A stretch of 5,144 nucleotides of DNA from an uncultured Paracoccaceae bacterium. Lineage in GTDB: Bacteria; Pseudomonadota; Alphaproteobacteria; Rhodobacterales; Rhodobacteraceae. Below, one piece after another: positions 1 through 5,144 of this stretch (position 1 is its first letter; every line of letters begins with the position of its first letter). Under the pieces are notes generated by a model. It saw nothing but the letters and a program-made list of their open reading frames with translations, was not told the origin of the DNA and did no database searches. The stretch lies in contig CAJXHQ010000274.1 of NCBI GenBank assembly GCA_913054485.1, positions 1 through 5,144 on the forward strand. Direction: 5' to 3'. The position numbers were made by a program, and so were the translations under genes.

Positions 1-620
1 GCGATGTAATAGCGCCCTTCAGGAGTCAGCAGCGCATCGTAGGGTTGGCGACCGATACCCTGGAAACGGGTGATCTGCGGCTCGTTGCCCTGGCTGAAAT
101 CCAACAGCCAGGTTTCATCGGTATCGAACAGGCTGTAGATGAAGCGCCGACCGGGCACGACGATCACGCCGACCACCCGCGAATTGCGGCTGCCGTCGGC
201 CAGCGGCGTCGCCGGTATGTCGGCGACCAGCTCCAGGGTCTTGGCATCGAATACCTTCACCCCACCCGGCTCGTAGTTGCCGACCGCGATCAGCGTGCCG
301 TCCTGGCTGATGGCGCCACCGATGCTGTTGCCACCCTGGATGACGCGACGATCGATGCGCTGGCGCAGCAGGTCGACCTTGGTCAGCCCGCCGTCGCGGC
401 CGAAGACATAGGCAAACCGCTCATCCGGGGAGTAGACGAGACTGGCGTGGCTCAGGTCGCCAAACCCTTCGACCCGCGCAAGCGCAGCGCGGTCGGACTG
501 GTCGACGATCAGCACCGAACCGGTGGCGCGTTCGATCACAACGCCCATGTCACCGGTGGCGAGGGTTTCGGCCCCGGCGGCAGAGGCGCAGAGCAGGGCA
601 GCAGCGAGAACGTGTTTCAT
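1..620 (-). CDS. nirF: Haem d1 biosynthesis protein NirF, N-terminal part (3' end outside window)
   Basis: NirF is a periplasmic beta-propeller protein related to the d1 domain of NirS and needed for a late step of haem d1 formation. The window holds the first 206 complete codons, about half of the usual roughly 400 residues, and the frame is still open at position 1. The N-terminus MKHVLAAALLCASAAGA is a short signal peptide ending near residue 17. Family stretches are GVVIERATGSVLIVD, DLSHASLVYSPDERFAYVFG (His58 is probably the conserved functional histidine of the family), GGNSIGGAISQDG and YEPGGVKVFDAKTLE, ending in IGRQPYDALLTPEGRYY. The ATG at 618-620 overlaps the nirC stop and has GGAG 7 bases upstream (628-631 on the plus strand). 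Tight packing with nirE and nirC shows one operon; further nir genes probably follow beyond position 1. Confidence 0.94.
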   Translation of the reverse strand, partial: MKHVLAAALLCASAAGAETLATGDMGVVIERATGSVLIVDQSDRAALARVEGFGDLSHASLVYSPDERFAYVFGRDGGLTKVDLLRQRIDRRVIQGGNSIGGAISQDGTLIAVGNYEPGGVKVFDAKTLELVADIPATPLADGSRNSRVVGVIVVPGRRFIYSLFDTDETWLLDFSQGNEPQITRFQGIGRQPYDALLTPEGRYYI

Positions 621-964
621 TTCATCTCTCCAGACAGCAGGTAGTTGGCGATCCGCGCAGCGTCCTTTTCGCTCAGCAGCGGCCGCCAGGGCGGCATCGG
701 TGTGTCCCCGATCCCATCGAGGATCACGAGGGCCAGGACATCCCGGTCGTAATATTGCAGAGCTCCCTGGGTCAGTTCGGGGCCAAGCCCGCCCTTGAGG
801 AGGAGCCCGTGGCAAGAGCCGCAGTCCTGATGCACAAAACGCTTCAGCGCATCGGCATCTTTGGGTTCAGCGGTTGCGGCCTGAGGGAAGGCCATTGTGG
901 CGGTGAGAACCGCGGCTGCGGCAGCCAGGGGCAGCCCGGTTATGCCGCAGCGTGTCTCAGCCAT
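617..964 (-). CDS. nirC: Periplasmic monohaem c-type cytochrome NirC
   Basis: A 115-residue small class I cytochrome c. A signal peptide occupies about residues 1-32 (hydrophobic Ala/Leu run, then QAATA before EPKDA). The single haem site is CGSCH at 48-52, the likely distal ligand is Met90 in TPMPPW, and the C-terminal helix (DAARIANYLLSG) is typical of cytochrome c. NirC proteins are described as electron carriers in haem d1 maturation that can also reduce NirS. I chose the ATG at 964 (overlapping the nirE stop by 8 bases) because it places a normal signal peptide at the N-terminus; the upstream in-frame ATG at 1021 would add 19 Arg-rich residues encoded inside nirE. AAGG lies 9 bases before the chosen start. 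The TGA at 617-619 overlaps the nirF ATG (ATGA). Confidence 0.9.
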   Translation of the reverse strand: MAETRCGITGLPLAAAAAVLTATMAFPQAATAEPKDADALKRFVHQDCGSCHGLLLKGGLGPELTQGALQYYDRDVLALVILDGIGDTPMPPWRPLLSEKDAARIANYLLSGEMK

Positions 965-1721
965 GGGCCTCGGCCTTTTCCAGAAGATCCGCGACCGGCT
1001 GTTCCGCATAGAGCGAGACAACCTTGCCGATGATAAACAGCGTCGGCGGCTTCAGCCCGGCGTCGCGGGTATCCTGTGCGACGGTGCCAAGAGTGGACGT
1101 CATGCGGCGCTCTTCCTTGGAAGTGGCGCGCGACACCGCCATCACCGGCGTGCTGCCGGGCAGGCCTTCGGTCATCAGGCCGACGGCGATCTGGCCGATA
1201 TTGGCGACGCCCATGTAGACCACCAGCGTAGTGTCCGGGTCGGCCAGCCGTTTCCAGTCCAGGTCCAGCACCTTGCCGGCCTGGCGGTGGCCGGTCACAT
1301 ATTGCACGCCTGTCGCCAGCCCGCGGTGGGTCAAGGGCACCCCTGTCGAACAGGACGCGCCTTGCGCCGCGGTGATGCCGGGGGCGTATTCCACGGTAAC
1401 GCCGCGTTCAAGCAGGTAGGCAGCCTCTTCCGAGCCGCGGCCGAAGATCATCGGATCGCCGCCCTTCAGGCGCGCCACGCGGCGACCCAGCTGGGCCTGT
1501 TCAAAAAGGATCTCGTTGATGCGGTCCTGCGGCACCGGATGGCTCTGCGGGCATTTGCCCACCGCAATCATCTCCACATCCGGGCAGAGCGCCATGATCT
1601 CGTCCGAGACCAGCCGGTCATAGACAATAACATCCGCCGATTTCAGCATTTCCAGCGCGCGCAGAGTGAGCAGCCCGGGGTCTCCGGGACCTGCGCCTAT
1701 CAGAAGAACTTTACCGCACAT
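957..1721 (-). CDS. nirE: Uroporphyrinogen-III C-methyltransferase NirE (SUMT/CobA family)
   Basis: The enzyme uses two S-adenosylmethionine molecules to methylate uroporphyrinogen III at C2 and C7, giving precorrin-2, the branch point to sirohaem, cobalamin and haem d1. It is cytoplasmic. The 254 residues are a full-length single-domain SUMT. Visible family motifs, in order: the N-terminal glycine loop GAGPGDPGLLTL (residues 9-20), VIVYDRLVS (31-39), VGKCPQSHPVPQ (54-65), RLKGGDPMIFGRGSEE (84-99), YAPGITAAQGASCSTGVPLT (112-131) with HRGLA, and VTGH (142-145). There is no CysG-type dehydrogenase/ferrochelatase domain. The name NirE rather than CobA rests on its position with nirS, nirC and nirF. 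The ATG at 1721 gives a start right before the glycine loop, as usual; GAGGG just upstream is a modest ribosome site. The end overlaps nirC by 8 bases, so the two are co-transcribed and probably translationally coupled. Confidence 0.93.
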   Translation of the reverse strand: MCGKVLLIGAGPGDPGLLTLRALEMLKSADVIVYDRLVSDEIMALCPDVEMIAVGKCPQSHPVPQDRINEILFEQAQLGRRVARLKGGDPMIFGRGSEEAAYLLERGVTVEYAPGITAAQGASCSTGVPLTHRGLATGVQYVTGHRQAGKVLDLDWKRLADPDTTLVVYMGVANIGQIAVGLMTEGLPGSTPVMAVSRATSKEERRMTSTLGTVAQDTRDAGLKPPTLFIIGKVVSLYAEQPVADLLEKAEAHG

Positions 1722-1867
1722 GGGGCCCTCGCTTGGTCTTAGGTTCTGTTTTCAGCCGGGCCGTCTGTGTGCGGAAATCGTCCCGCTGGGAGGTGCGGTT
1801 GACTGACGCGCACACAAGGGCCTGGCGTATGGTGACAGCAGATTGCCCTGTGCATCCCGCCGGCTCC

Positions 1868-1881
1868 TTGACCAAAGGCAA
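1868..1881. promoter_or_regulatory. Candidate FNR/NnrR-type box upstream of nirE
   Basis: TTGAC-CAAA-GGCAA (on the minus strand TTGCC-TTTG-GTCAA) matches the FNR/DNR/NnrR pattern of two TTGAY half-sites separated by 4 bases, with one mismatch in the second half. Its centre is about 153 bases upstream of the nirE ATG. If it activates from -41.5, transcription would start near 1833, leaving a leader of about 110 bases. The -10 sequence at that spacing (CAATCT) is weak. The rest of the 1722-2011 gap holds the terminator at 1921-1959, an 8-bp inverted repeat (1766-1773 / 1809-1816) in the would-be leader, and no credible gene. Confidence 0.5.
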
Positions 1882-1920
1882 GCATTTCCGCTTTCGCAGC
1901 CATCTCCCTTTAACTGCTGA

Positions 1921-1959
1921 ATTAAAACGATAAAGAGCGGGGATCTATTCGACCCCCGC
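1921..1959 (-). terminator. Intrinsic terminator after the cupredoxin gene
   Basis: Reading the minus strand, bases 1959 to 1937 form a 9-bp stem (GCGGGG/CCCCGC extended by a G-U, a T-A and a C-G pair) with a 5-base GAATA loop. It is followed by TCTTTATCGTTTTAAT, an interrupted but clearly T-rich tail. It starts 52 bases after the cupredoxin stop codon. It is the only intergenic hairpin in the window with such a tail and probably ends the nirS-cytochrome-cupredoxin transcript. Confidence 0.72.
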
Positions 1960-2011
1960 CCCGATACCGCGGCTCTCATCCGACCGGCTGGCACGACCGC
2001 CTGCGCAATTG

Positions 2012-2431
2012 TCACTCGGCGGTGACGGTGACCATGCCGATCATCTTCTGGGTCTCCCAATGAGGGCCGCAGAGGGTTTCCTGATCGCCCGGCGTCAGGA
2101 AGGTGAACTCGATACTTTCCTCGGGGAAAGCGCGGTCCGATTCCTTCATGCCCGCGTCCGGCGACAGCACGCTGTGGCTGGTGCGCTTGTCTACATTGAC
2201 CCAGCGCACGGTGGTGCCCACCGGCACGGTGATGGCAGCGGGGCAGAAGTTGTACTTGTACATCTTCACCACTGTCACACCCTCTGCCTCGGACGACGGC
2301 GCGCCGAACATCGTGGCATAACGCTCCTCGGCCTCGGCACAGAGGGCCGTCTTGCCGTCCTCCCCCGCCAGAACGGGAAAAGCTGCCGCAAGCGGCAGCA
2401 GCGCGGATACGAGAAGGGAGCTTTTCTTCAT
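2012..2431 (-). CDS. Periplasmic type-1 copper protein (cupredoxin; plastocyanin/pseudoazurin-like)
   Basis: A 139-residue small exported blue-copper protein. Residues 1-22 form a signal peptide (KK, hydrophobic stretch, PVLA before GED). The cupredoxin core includes YNFCPAAITVPVGTTVRWVN and TSHSVLSP, with candidate copper ligands His86, Cys121, His124 and Met130 (in TLCGPHWETQKM). The Cys-x2-His-x5-Met spacing is longer than the Cys-x2-His-x4-Met I know for plastocyanin and pseudoazurin; Met133 is an alternative ligand. Two further cysteines, Cys31 and Cys63, could form a disulfide. Pseudoazurin-type proteins donate electrons to nitrite reductases, and its place two genes after nirS suggests a donor to NirS or an acceptor from the multiheme cytochrome (inference). 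No nirM-like cytochrome c551 is seen here, so it may fill that role. The start at 2431 is fixed by the signal peptide and the AAGGAG. Confidence 0.88.
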   Translation of the reverse strand: MKKSSLLVSALLPLAAAFPVLAGEDGKTALCAEAEERYATMFGAPSSEAEGVTVVKMYKYNFCPAAITVPVGTTVRWVNVDKRTSHSVLSPDAGMKESDRAFPEESIEFTFLTPGDQETLCGPHWETQKMIGMVTVTAE

Positions 2432-2438
2432 CTCAAAT

Positions 2439-2444
2439 CTCCTT
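2439..2444 (-). promoter_or_regulatory. Strong Shine-Dalgarno (AAGGAG) for the cupredoxin gene
   Basis: On the minus strand AAGGAG stands 7 bases before the ATG at 2431. It is the best ribosome-binding site in the window. A small 6-bp hairpin (GCCGGA / TCCGGC, 2445-2459) ends directly against it and shares bases 2455-2459 with the larger hairpin at 2455-2481, so the two structures exclude each other. Confidence 0.75.
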
Positions 2445-2454
2445 GCCGGAATAT

Positions 2455-2481
2455 CCGGCGGCCGGGCAACCCGGCCGCCGG
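2455..2481 (-). other. Perfect 12-bp GC hairpin between the multiheme cytochrome and cupredoxin genes
   Basis: CCGGCGGCCGGG at 2455-2466 pairs exactly with CCCGGCCGCCGG at 2470-2481 around a 3-base loop, starting 8 bases after the TAA at 2490-2492. No T-run follows. It fills most of the 58-bp intergenic space and is probably an RNA stability, processing or pausing element. Confidence 0.65.
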
Positions 2482-2489
2482 TGACTGCG

Positions 2490-4274
2490 TTACTGGCCGA
2501 TCACGTTGATCATCGCCTCGCCGTCATCCAGCGCCATGCTGGTGTTCAGCGTCACGTGGTGGAACCGCGCGTCGGCATAGTCATCGTGGATGGCAAAGCC
2601 GACGGTGTAGGTCTTGCCCGCTTCCAGCGGCACATCGCCTTCGCCACCCGCCAGCGGCCGGGAGAAGACCACGGTCCAGATGCCACCCGACAGGGTTGCC
2701 TCGGAGGCAAACTCGCCGCCGTTTTCAACCCGGCGCTCCAGCAGGTAGCCGTTGGAGCCCGTGCCGTCCGCATAGACCCGCATTAGGTCCATGAAGGTGC
2801 CGTCGGTGAGATACTGGTCGATCTCCTCGGCTGCCTTCAGCTGGTCCCAGCCGCCCTGCGGTTTGCCGCGCCGCCCCTTCACCTCAACCTTAGAGCGGCT
2901 TTCGCTCAGGTATTTGGTGACCGAACTTTCGGCAGCCAGGCGGGCCGCGATGTCGCCGCTGGCGGCAATCGCATCCGCACCCGGATCAAAGGGCATATAG
3001 GTGTTATCCGCGTGGCAGGTCGCCCAGCAGCCCACTTGCTCGCCCATCTCGATGCCGGTGCCGGTGATCATCATGGCCACCTTCACAGCATTGTCCGGGT
3101 CCATCTTGCCGCCGTCCACGAAGGGAACGGGCGCATGGACACTTTCCGGCCATTGCATGCGGACATAGAGGGTTTCCCCGTCATGCGCCGCCTGCACCGT
3201 TGCGCCGATCACGCCGGGCTTGCCCGGGATCGGGGTCGGCTCGGTGTCTTCGGTGCCGTCGGCGATCTTGTTGCCGATGGTCTCCAGCTCTTTGGCGTGG
3301 CAGGTGGTGCATTGGTCGCCGCCCTTGGTCAGGGGACGCGCACCGCCGTGCTGCTTGCCGTTCTGCACCCACTCGAACGAGGCCTGCCCTGGGTAGAACA
3401 GGGTCATGTCGGCAGATGCGATTGCATCCCAGTCCACGTCAGGCGCCACATTGCCGCCAGCCGCAGCTGCAACTTCCTGACCGGCTGCCAGCGCACGTTC
3501 TTCCTCGCGGGCGGCTTCCACGGCTGATGCGATCCGGGCCTGCATGGCTTCCTGCTCGGCCGCTTTGGCGGCCTTGGCGGCTTCGGCTTCTTCAGCTTCC
3601 TTGGCCTCGATACGGGCCAGGCTGTCCAGATACTCCTGCGGCACTTCGCGGATGAACTTCGGGTTCGGCGCTTCCAGCGCTTCCAGATACTCATCGGTCG
3701 CCCGGTCGCGGATATTGGAGTGCGCGATGCCCTTGTGGCAATCGATACAGGTCTGGCCGGTGCTCATCGCATTCAGGTGCTGCTGACGGGCACGGGGCTT
3801 CTGGAACTCCGGCATCATCGATTCAAAGTCGTGGCAGTTGCGGCATTCGACCGAGTCGGTGCGCTTCATCCGCTCCCACTCGTTCATTGCCAGCGACAGC
3901 CGGTGATGCTCAAACTTCTCTTCGGTGCTGATCTTGCCGGTGATCTTGCCCCAGACCTCTTTCGAGGCCTTGATCTTGCGGATGATCTTATGGGTCCAGT
4001 CCTTGGGCACGTGGCAGTCGGAACAGACCGCACCGACGCCCGACCGGTTCACATCGTGGATGGTTCCTTTGTATTCCTCATAAACGAAATCGCGCATCTC
4101 GTGGCAGGAGACGCAGAATTCCTTGGTGTTGGTGGCTTCCATGGCGGTGTTGAACCCGCCCCAGAAGATGATGCCTGCGGTAAAGGCAGCAAGAACCCCG
4201 CCGATCGGCATGCCCCAGAGGACATAGCGCCGCCAGAGAGGTTTCTTGTGAGCCGCTTCGTTGGTCTGGGTCAT
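2490..4274 (-). CDS. Membrane-anchored multiheme cytochrome c: NapC/NirT tetraheme domain fused to a C-terminal haem-binding domain
   Basis: The 594-residue protein has a short cytoplasmic N-terminus (HKKPLWRRYVLWG) and one transmembrane segment at about residues 18-40, as in NapC/NirT/NrfH quinol dehydrogenases. Four CxxCH motifs follow at 54-58 (CVSCH, then EM), 84-88 (CSDCH), 144-148 (CRNCH) and 176-180 (CIDCH), which complete the tetraheme module. Residues about 213-272 are Ala/Glu/Lys-rich and look like a long helix or coiled coil. The second half carries CTTCH at 322-326 and CWATCH (CxxxCH) at 416-421. It has features resembling the ethylbenzene dehydrogenase/DMSO-reductase-like haem-binding family (ETLYVRMQWPES, DNAVKVAMMI, VGFAIHDDY). 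NapC/NirT proteins are normally about 180-200 residues, so this is a large fusion. I chose the ATG at 4274 because the N-terminus then matches the family and GGAG lies 7 bases upstream; the frame stays open to 4409 but that extension is unlike any NapC. The likely role, inferred, is passing quinol electrons to periplasmic partners such as NirS or the downstream cupredoxin. Confidence 0.9.
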   Translation of the reverse strand: MTQTNEAAHKKPLWRRYVLWGMPIGGVLAAFTAGIIFWGGFNTAMEATNTKEFCVSCHEMRDFVYEEYKGTIHDVNRSGVGAVCSDCHVPKDWTHKIIRKIKASKEVWGKITGKISTEEKFEHHRLSLAMNEWERMKRTDSVECRNCHDFESMMPEFQKPRARQQHLNAMSTGQTCIDCHKGIAHSNIRDRATDEYLEALEAPNPKFIREVPQEYLDSLARIEAKEAEEAEAAKAAKAAEQEAMQARIASAVEAAREEERALAAGQEVAAAAGGNVAPDVDWDAIASADMTLFYPGQASFEWVQNGKQHGGARPLTKGGDQCTTCHAKELETIGNKIADGTEDTEPTPIPGKPGVIGATVQAAHDGETLYVRMQWPESVHAPVPFVDGGKMDPDNAVKVAMMITGTGIEMGEQVGCWATCHADNTYMPFDPGADAIAASGDIAARLAAESSVTKYLSESRSKVEVKGRRGKPQGGWDQLKAAEEIDQYLTDGTFMDLMRVYADGTGSNGYLLERRVENGGEFASEATLSGGIWTVVFSRPLAGGEGDVPLEAGKTYTVGFAIHDDYADARFHHVTLNTSMALDDGEAMINVIGQ

Positions 4275-4304
4275 CTCCAGGCTCCGTATGTCTCGGTTTG
4301 AGCA

Positions 4305-4318
4305 CCCTGATGTCAGGG
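4305..4318. repeat. Short palindrome CCCTGA-TG-TCAGGG upstream of the multiheme cytochrome gene
   Basis: A perfect 6-bp inverted repeat with a 2-bp centre lies 31 bases before the ATG at 4274. As RNA it could form a 5-bp stem with a tetraloop; as DNA it could be a dimeric regulator site. It does not match the FNR/NnrR pattern TTGAY-N4-RTCAA. The function is unknown. Confidence 0.4.
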
Positions 4319-4419
4319 GTCCCGGTTCGTGGATTGCCGAGGAGCGCAAAGGGAGTTGCAGAGTGCAGGTTGCATGTCCGCCATCCCTGCGGCCGCCGCA
4401 ATCCGGCACCGCTGGTGCG

Positions 4420-4448
4420 GGAAGGGCGGGCGCTTGGCCCGCCCTTCC
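4420..4448 (-). other. Perfect 12-bp GC-rich hairpin just after nirS
   Basis: GGAAGGGCGGGC at 4420-4431 and its exact reverse complement at 4437-4448 flank a 5-base loop. The hairpin begins 21 bases after the nirS stop codon in the direction of transcription. No T-run follows on the minus strand, so it is not a canonical intrinsic terminator. A 5-bp hairpin (GCACC / GGTGC, 4406-4418) follows at once. I infer a partial terminator or a 3' stabilising structure that keeps nirS mRNA more abundant than the downstream genes. Confidence 0.7.
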
Positions 4449-4469
4449 GATGCTTTGTCAGCCTGTGCG

Positions 4470-5144
4470 TCAGGTGACGTGATTCGAACGGTTGTAGACG
4501 TTGAACTTGCCGGTCGGAGCATAAAGCCCTTCGATGCGGCCGATCTCCTCCAGCGTCTTGGCGTCGTAGATCACAATTTCGCCGTTCGGCTCTTTGGAGT
4601 CCGACAGGTTCCACTTGGAGACCCAGACCTCGGTGCCATCCTGGTTGAATTCGAAGTGCACAGCGGCAGAGCCTTCGTCTTCGGTGATCTGGATGGTTTT
4701 CACGATCTCACCGGTCTCTTTCGAGATGACCTGCACCGATTGCTGAACTTCAGGCTCAGGGTGCTTGGTCTGGTCAGCCCAGATGTAGTCGGAGTCCGGA
4801 TGGGTCCGGATGAAGAGGCCCGCACCGTCGGTTTCGGTCTCGTAGCAGACTTTCCAGGCGTTATCCGGGTGACCTTCCGGATCGTTGCCCCAGACCGTCA
4901 CAGCACCAACACCGAGGTGGGTTGTGCCAGCAACCGGACCGCAGTTCGGGTCAATCCAGTTGGCGCCCGGACCCGGGTGCGGCAGGGCTGCCGTGTCGAT
5001 CAACGCTTCCAGCTTGTGGGTCTCGGTGTCGACAACCACCATCTTGTTGGAGGCGTTTGCAGCGATCTGGAAATACCGGCCGGTCGGGTCAAAGAAACCG
5101 TCGTGCAGGAATTTCGCACTGTCGATCTTGTCGATCCGCAGGTT
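4470..5144 (-). CDS. nirS: Cytochrome cd1 nitrite reductase NirS, C-terminal part (5' end outside window)
   Basis: NirS is the periplasmic homodimeric reductase that turns nitrite into nitric oxide, with haem c as electron entry and haem d1 as active site. Only the last 224 residues are here, the end of the eight-bladed d1 beta-propeller. The frame is open from 5144 to a TGA at 4470-4472; the first Met at 5042 is internal, because clear NirS sequence continues upstream of it. Recognisable stretches are FLHDGFFDPTGRYF, PHPGPGANW, THLGVGAVTVWGNDPEGHP and the C-terminal APTGKFNVYN. The His in FLHDG (codon 5103-5105) and the His in LPHPG (codon 4977-4979) are 42 residues apart, the same spacing as the two distal-pocket catalytic histidines of Pseudomonas NirS (H327/H369), so the active site looks intact. 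The haem c domain and the promoter lie outside the window. Confidence 0.96.
   Translation of the reverse strand, partial: NLRIDKIDSAKFLHDGFFDPTGRYFQIAANASNKMVVVDTETHKLEALIDTAALPHPGPGANWIDPNCGPVAGTTHLGVGAVTVWGNDPEGHPDNAWKVCYETETDGAGLFIRTHPDSDYIWADQTKHPEPEVQQSVQVISKETGEIVKTIQITEDEGSAAVHFEFNQDGTEVWVSKWNLSDSKEPNGEIVIYDAKTLEEIGRIEGLYAPTGKFNVYNRSNHVT

Noticed and set aside
965..1021. Upstream start for nirC at 1021
   Set aside because: It would add 19 Arg-rich residues ahead of a normal signal peptide and lie inside nirE; the ATG at 964 fits better.
897..1742. Plus-strand open frame of 281 codons opposite nirE
   Set aside because: It is the antisense of the well-supported nirE/nirC, rich in His/Arg/Ala as GC-rich antisense frames are, and shows no family motif.
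1799..1812. Second FNR-like half-site (TTGAC) in the nirE leader
   Set aside because: Its partner half (GCGCA) matches the consensus poorly, so it is at most a lone half-site.
1752..2060. Minus-strand open frame of 102 codons in the gap before nirE
   Set aside because: It starts inside the cupredoxin gene in another frame, runs through the terminator hairpin and the candidate FNR box, is Arg/Ser-rich, and has no recognisable motif.
3720..4301. Plus-strand open frame of 193 codons opposite the NapC/NirT domain
   Set aside because: It is a GC-driven antisense shadow of a gene with unambiguous haem motifs on the minus strand.
4275..4409. 45-residue N-terminal extension of the multiheme cytochrome
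   Set aside because: It encodes the untranslated spacer; the ATG at 4274 has a Shine-Dalgarno and gives the short cytoplasmic N-terminus typical of NapC/NirT.
1..5144. CRISPR arrays, insertion sequences, tRNA or rRNA genes
   Set aside because: I saw no regularly spaced direct repeats, transposase motifs, terminal inverted repeats, or tRNA/rRNA-like segments on either strand.

Overview
The window is a piece of a cytochrome cd1 denitrification (nir) cluster. Every gene I can support lies on the minus strand, so transcription runs from position 5144 towards 1. The high GC content, the dense GC-type third positions and the family mix (NirS, NirE, NirC, NirF, a NapC/NirT-type cytochrome and a periplasmic cupredoxin) suggest a denitrifying proteobacterium. 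An alphaproteobacterium of the Rhodobacteraceae/Roseobacter type is my best guess, inferred from gene content and protein flavour and not from any marker gene.

Layout in transcription order: (1) the C-terminal 224 codons of nirS, the cd1 nitrite reductase (nitrite to NO), cut by the window edge at 5144. (2) A 195-bp spacer with a perfect 12-bp GC-rich hairpin just after the nirS stop and a small palindrome nearer the next gene. (3) A 594-residue membrane-anchored multiheme cytochrome: an N-terminal NapC/NirT tetraheme module, an Ala/Glu/Lys-rich helical linker, and a C-terminal half that adds a fifth CxxCH, a CxxxCH and an ethylbenzene-dehydrogenase-like haem-binding fold. (4) A second 12-bp hairpin, then a strong Shine-Dalgarno and a 139-residue exported type-1 copper protein, followed by a U-rich-tailed hairpin that looks like the real end of this transcript. 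(5) A 290-bp gap with a near-palindromic FNR/NnrR-like site, probably the promoter region of a second unit. (6) nirE, nirC and nirF, tightly packed with 8-bp and 4-bp (ATGA) overlaps; nirF runs off the window at position 1.

How they fit together: NirS is the periplasmic nitrite reductase. The multiheme quinol-oxidase-like cytochrome and the cupredoxin are plausible electron carriers to it, one wired to the quinone pool and one diffusible. NirE makes precorrin-2, the entry point to haem d1, and NirC and NirF act in the periplasm in late haem d1 synthesis or delivery. The arrangement suggests an electron-transfer unit (nirS, multiheme cytochrome, cupredoxin) followed by a separately promoted cofactor unit (nirE-nirC-nirF and further).

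The core is a known type of system. The least ordinary parts are the hexaheme-candidate fusion protein with its CxxxCH motif, the cupredoxin with a long copper loop, and the series of intergenic hairpins that may grade expression downstream of nirS.
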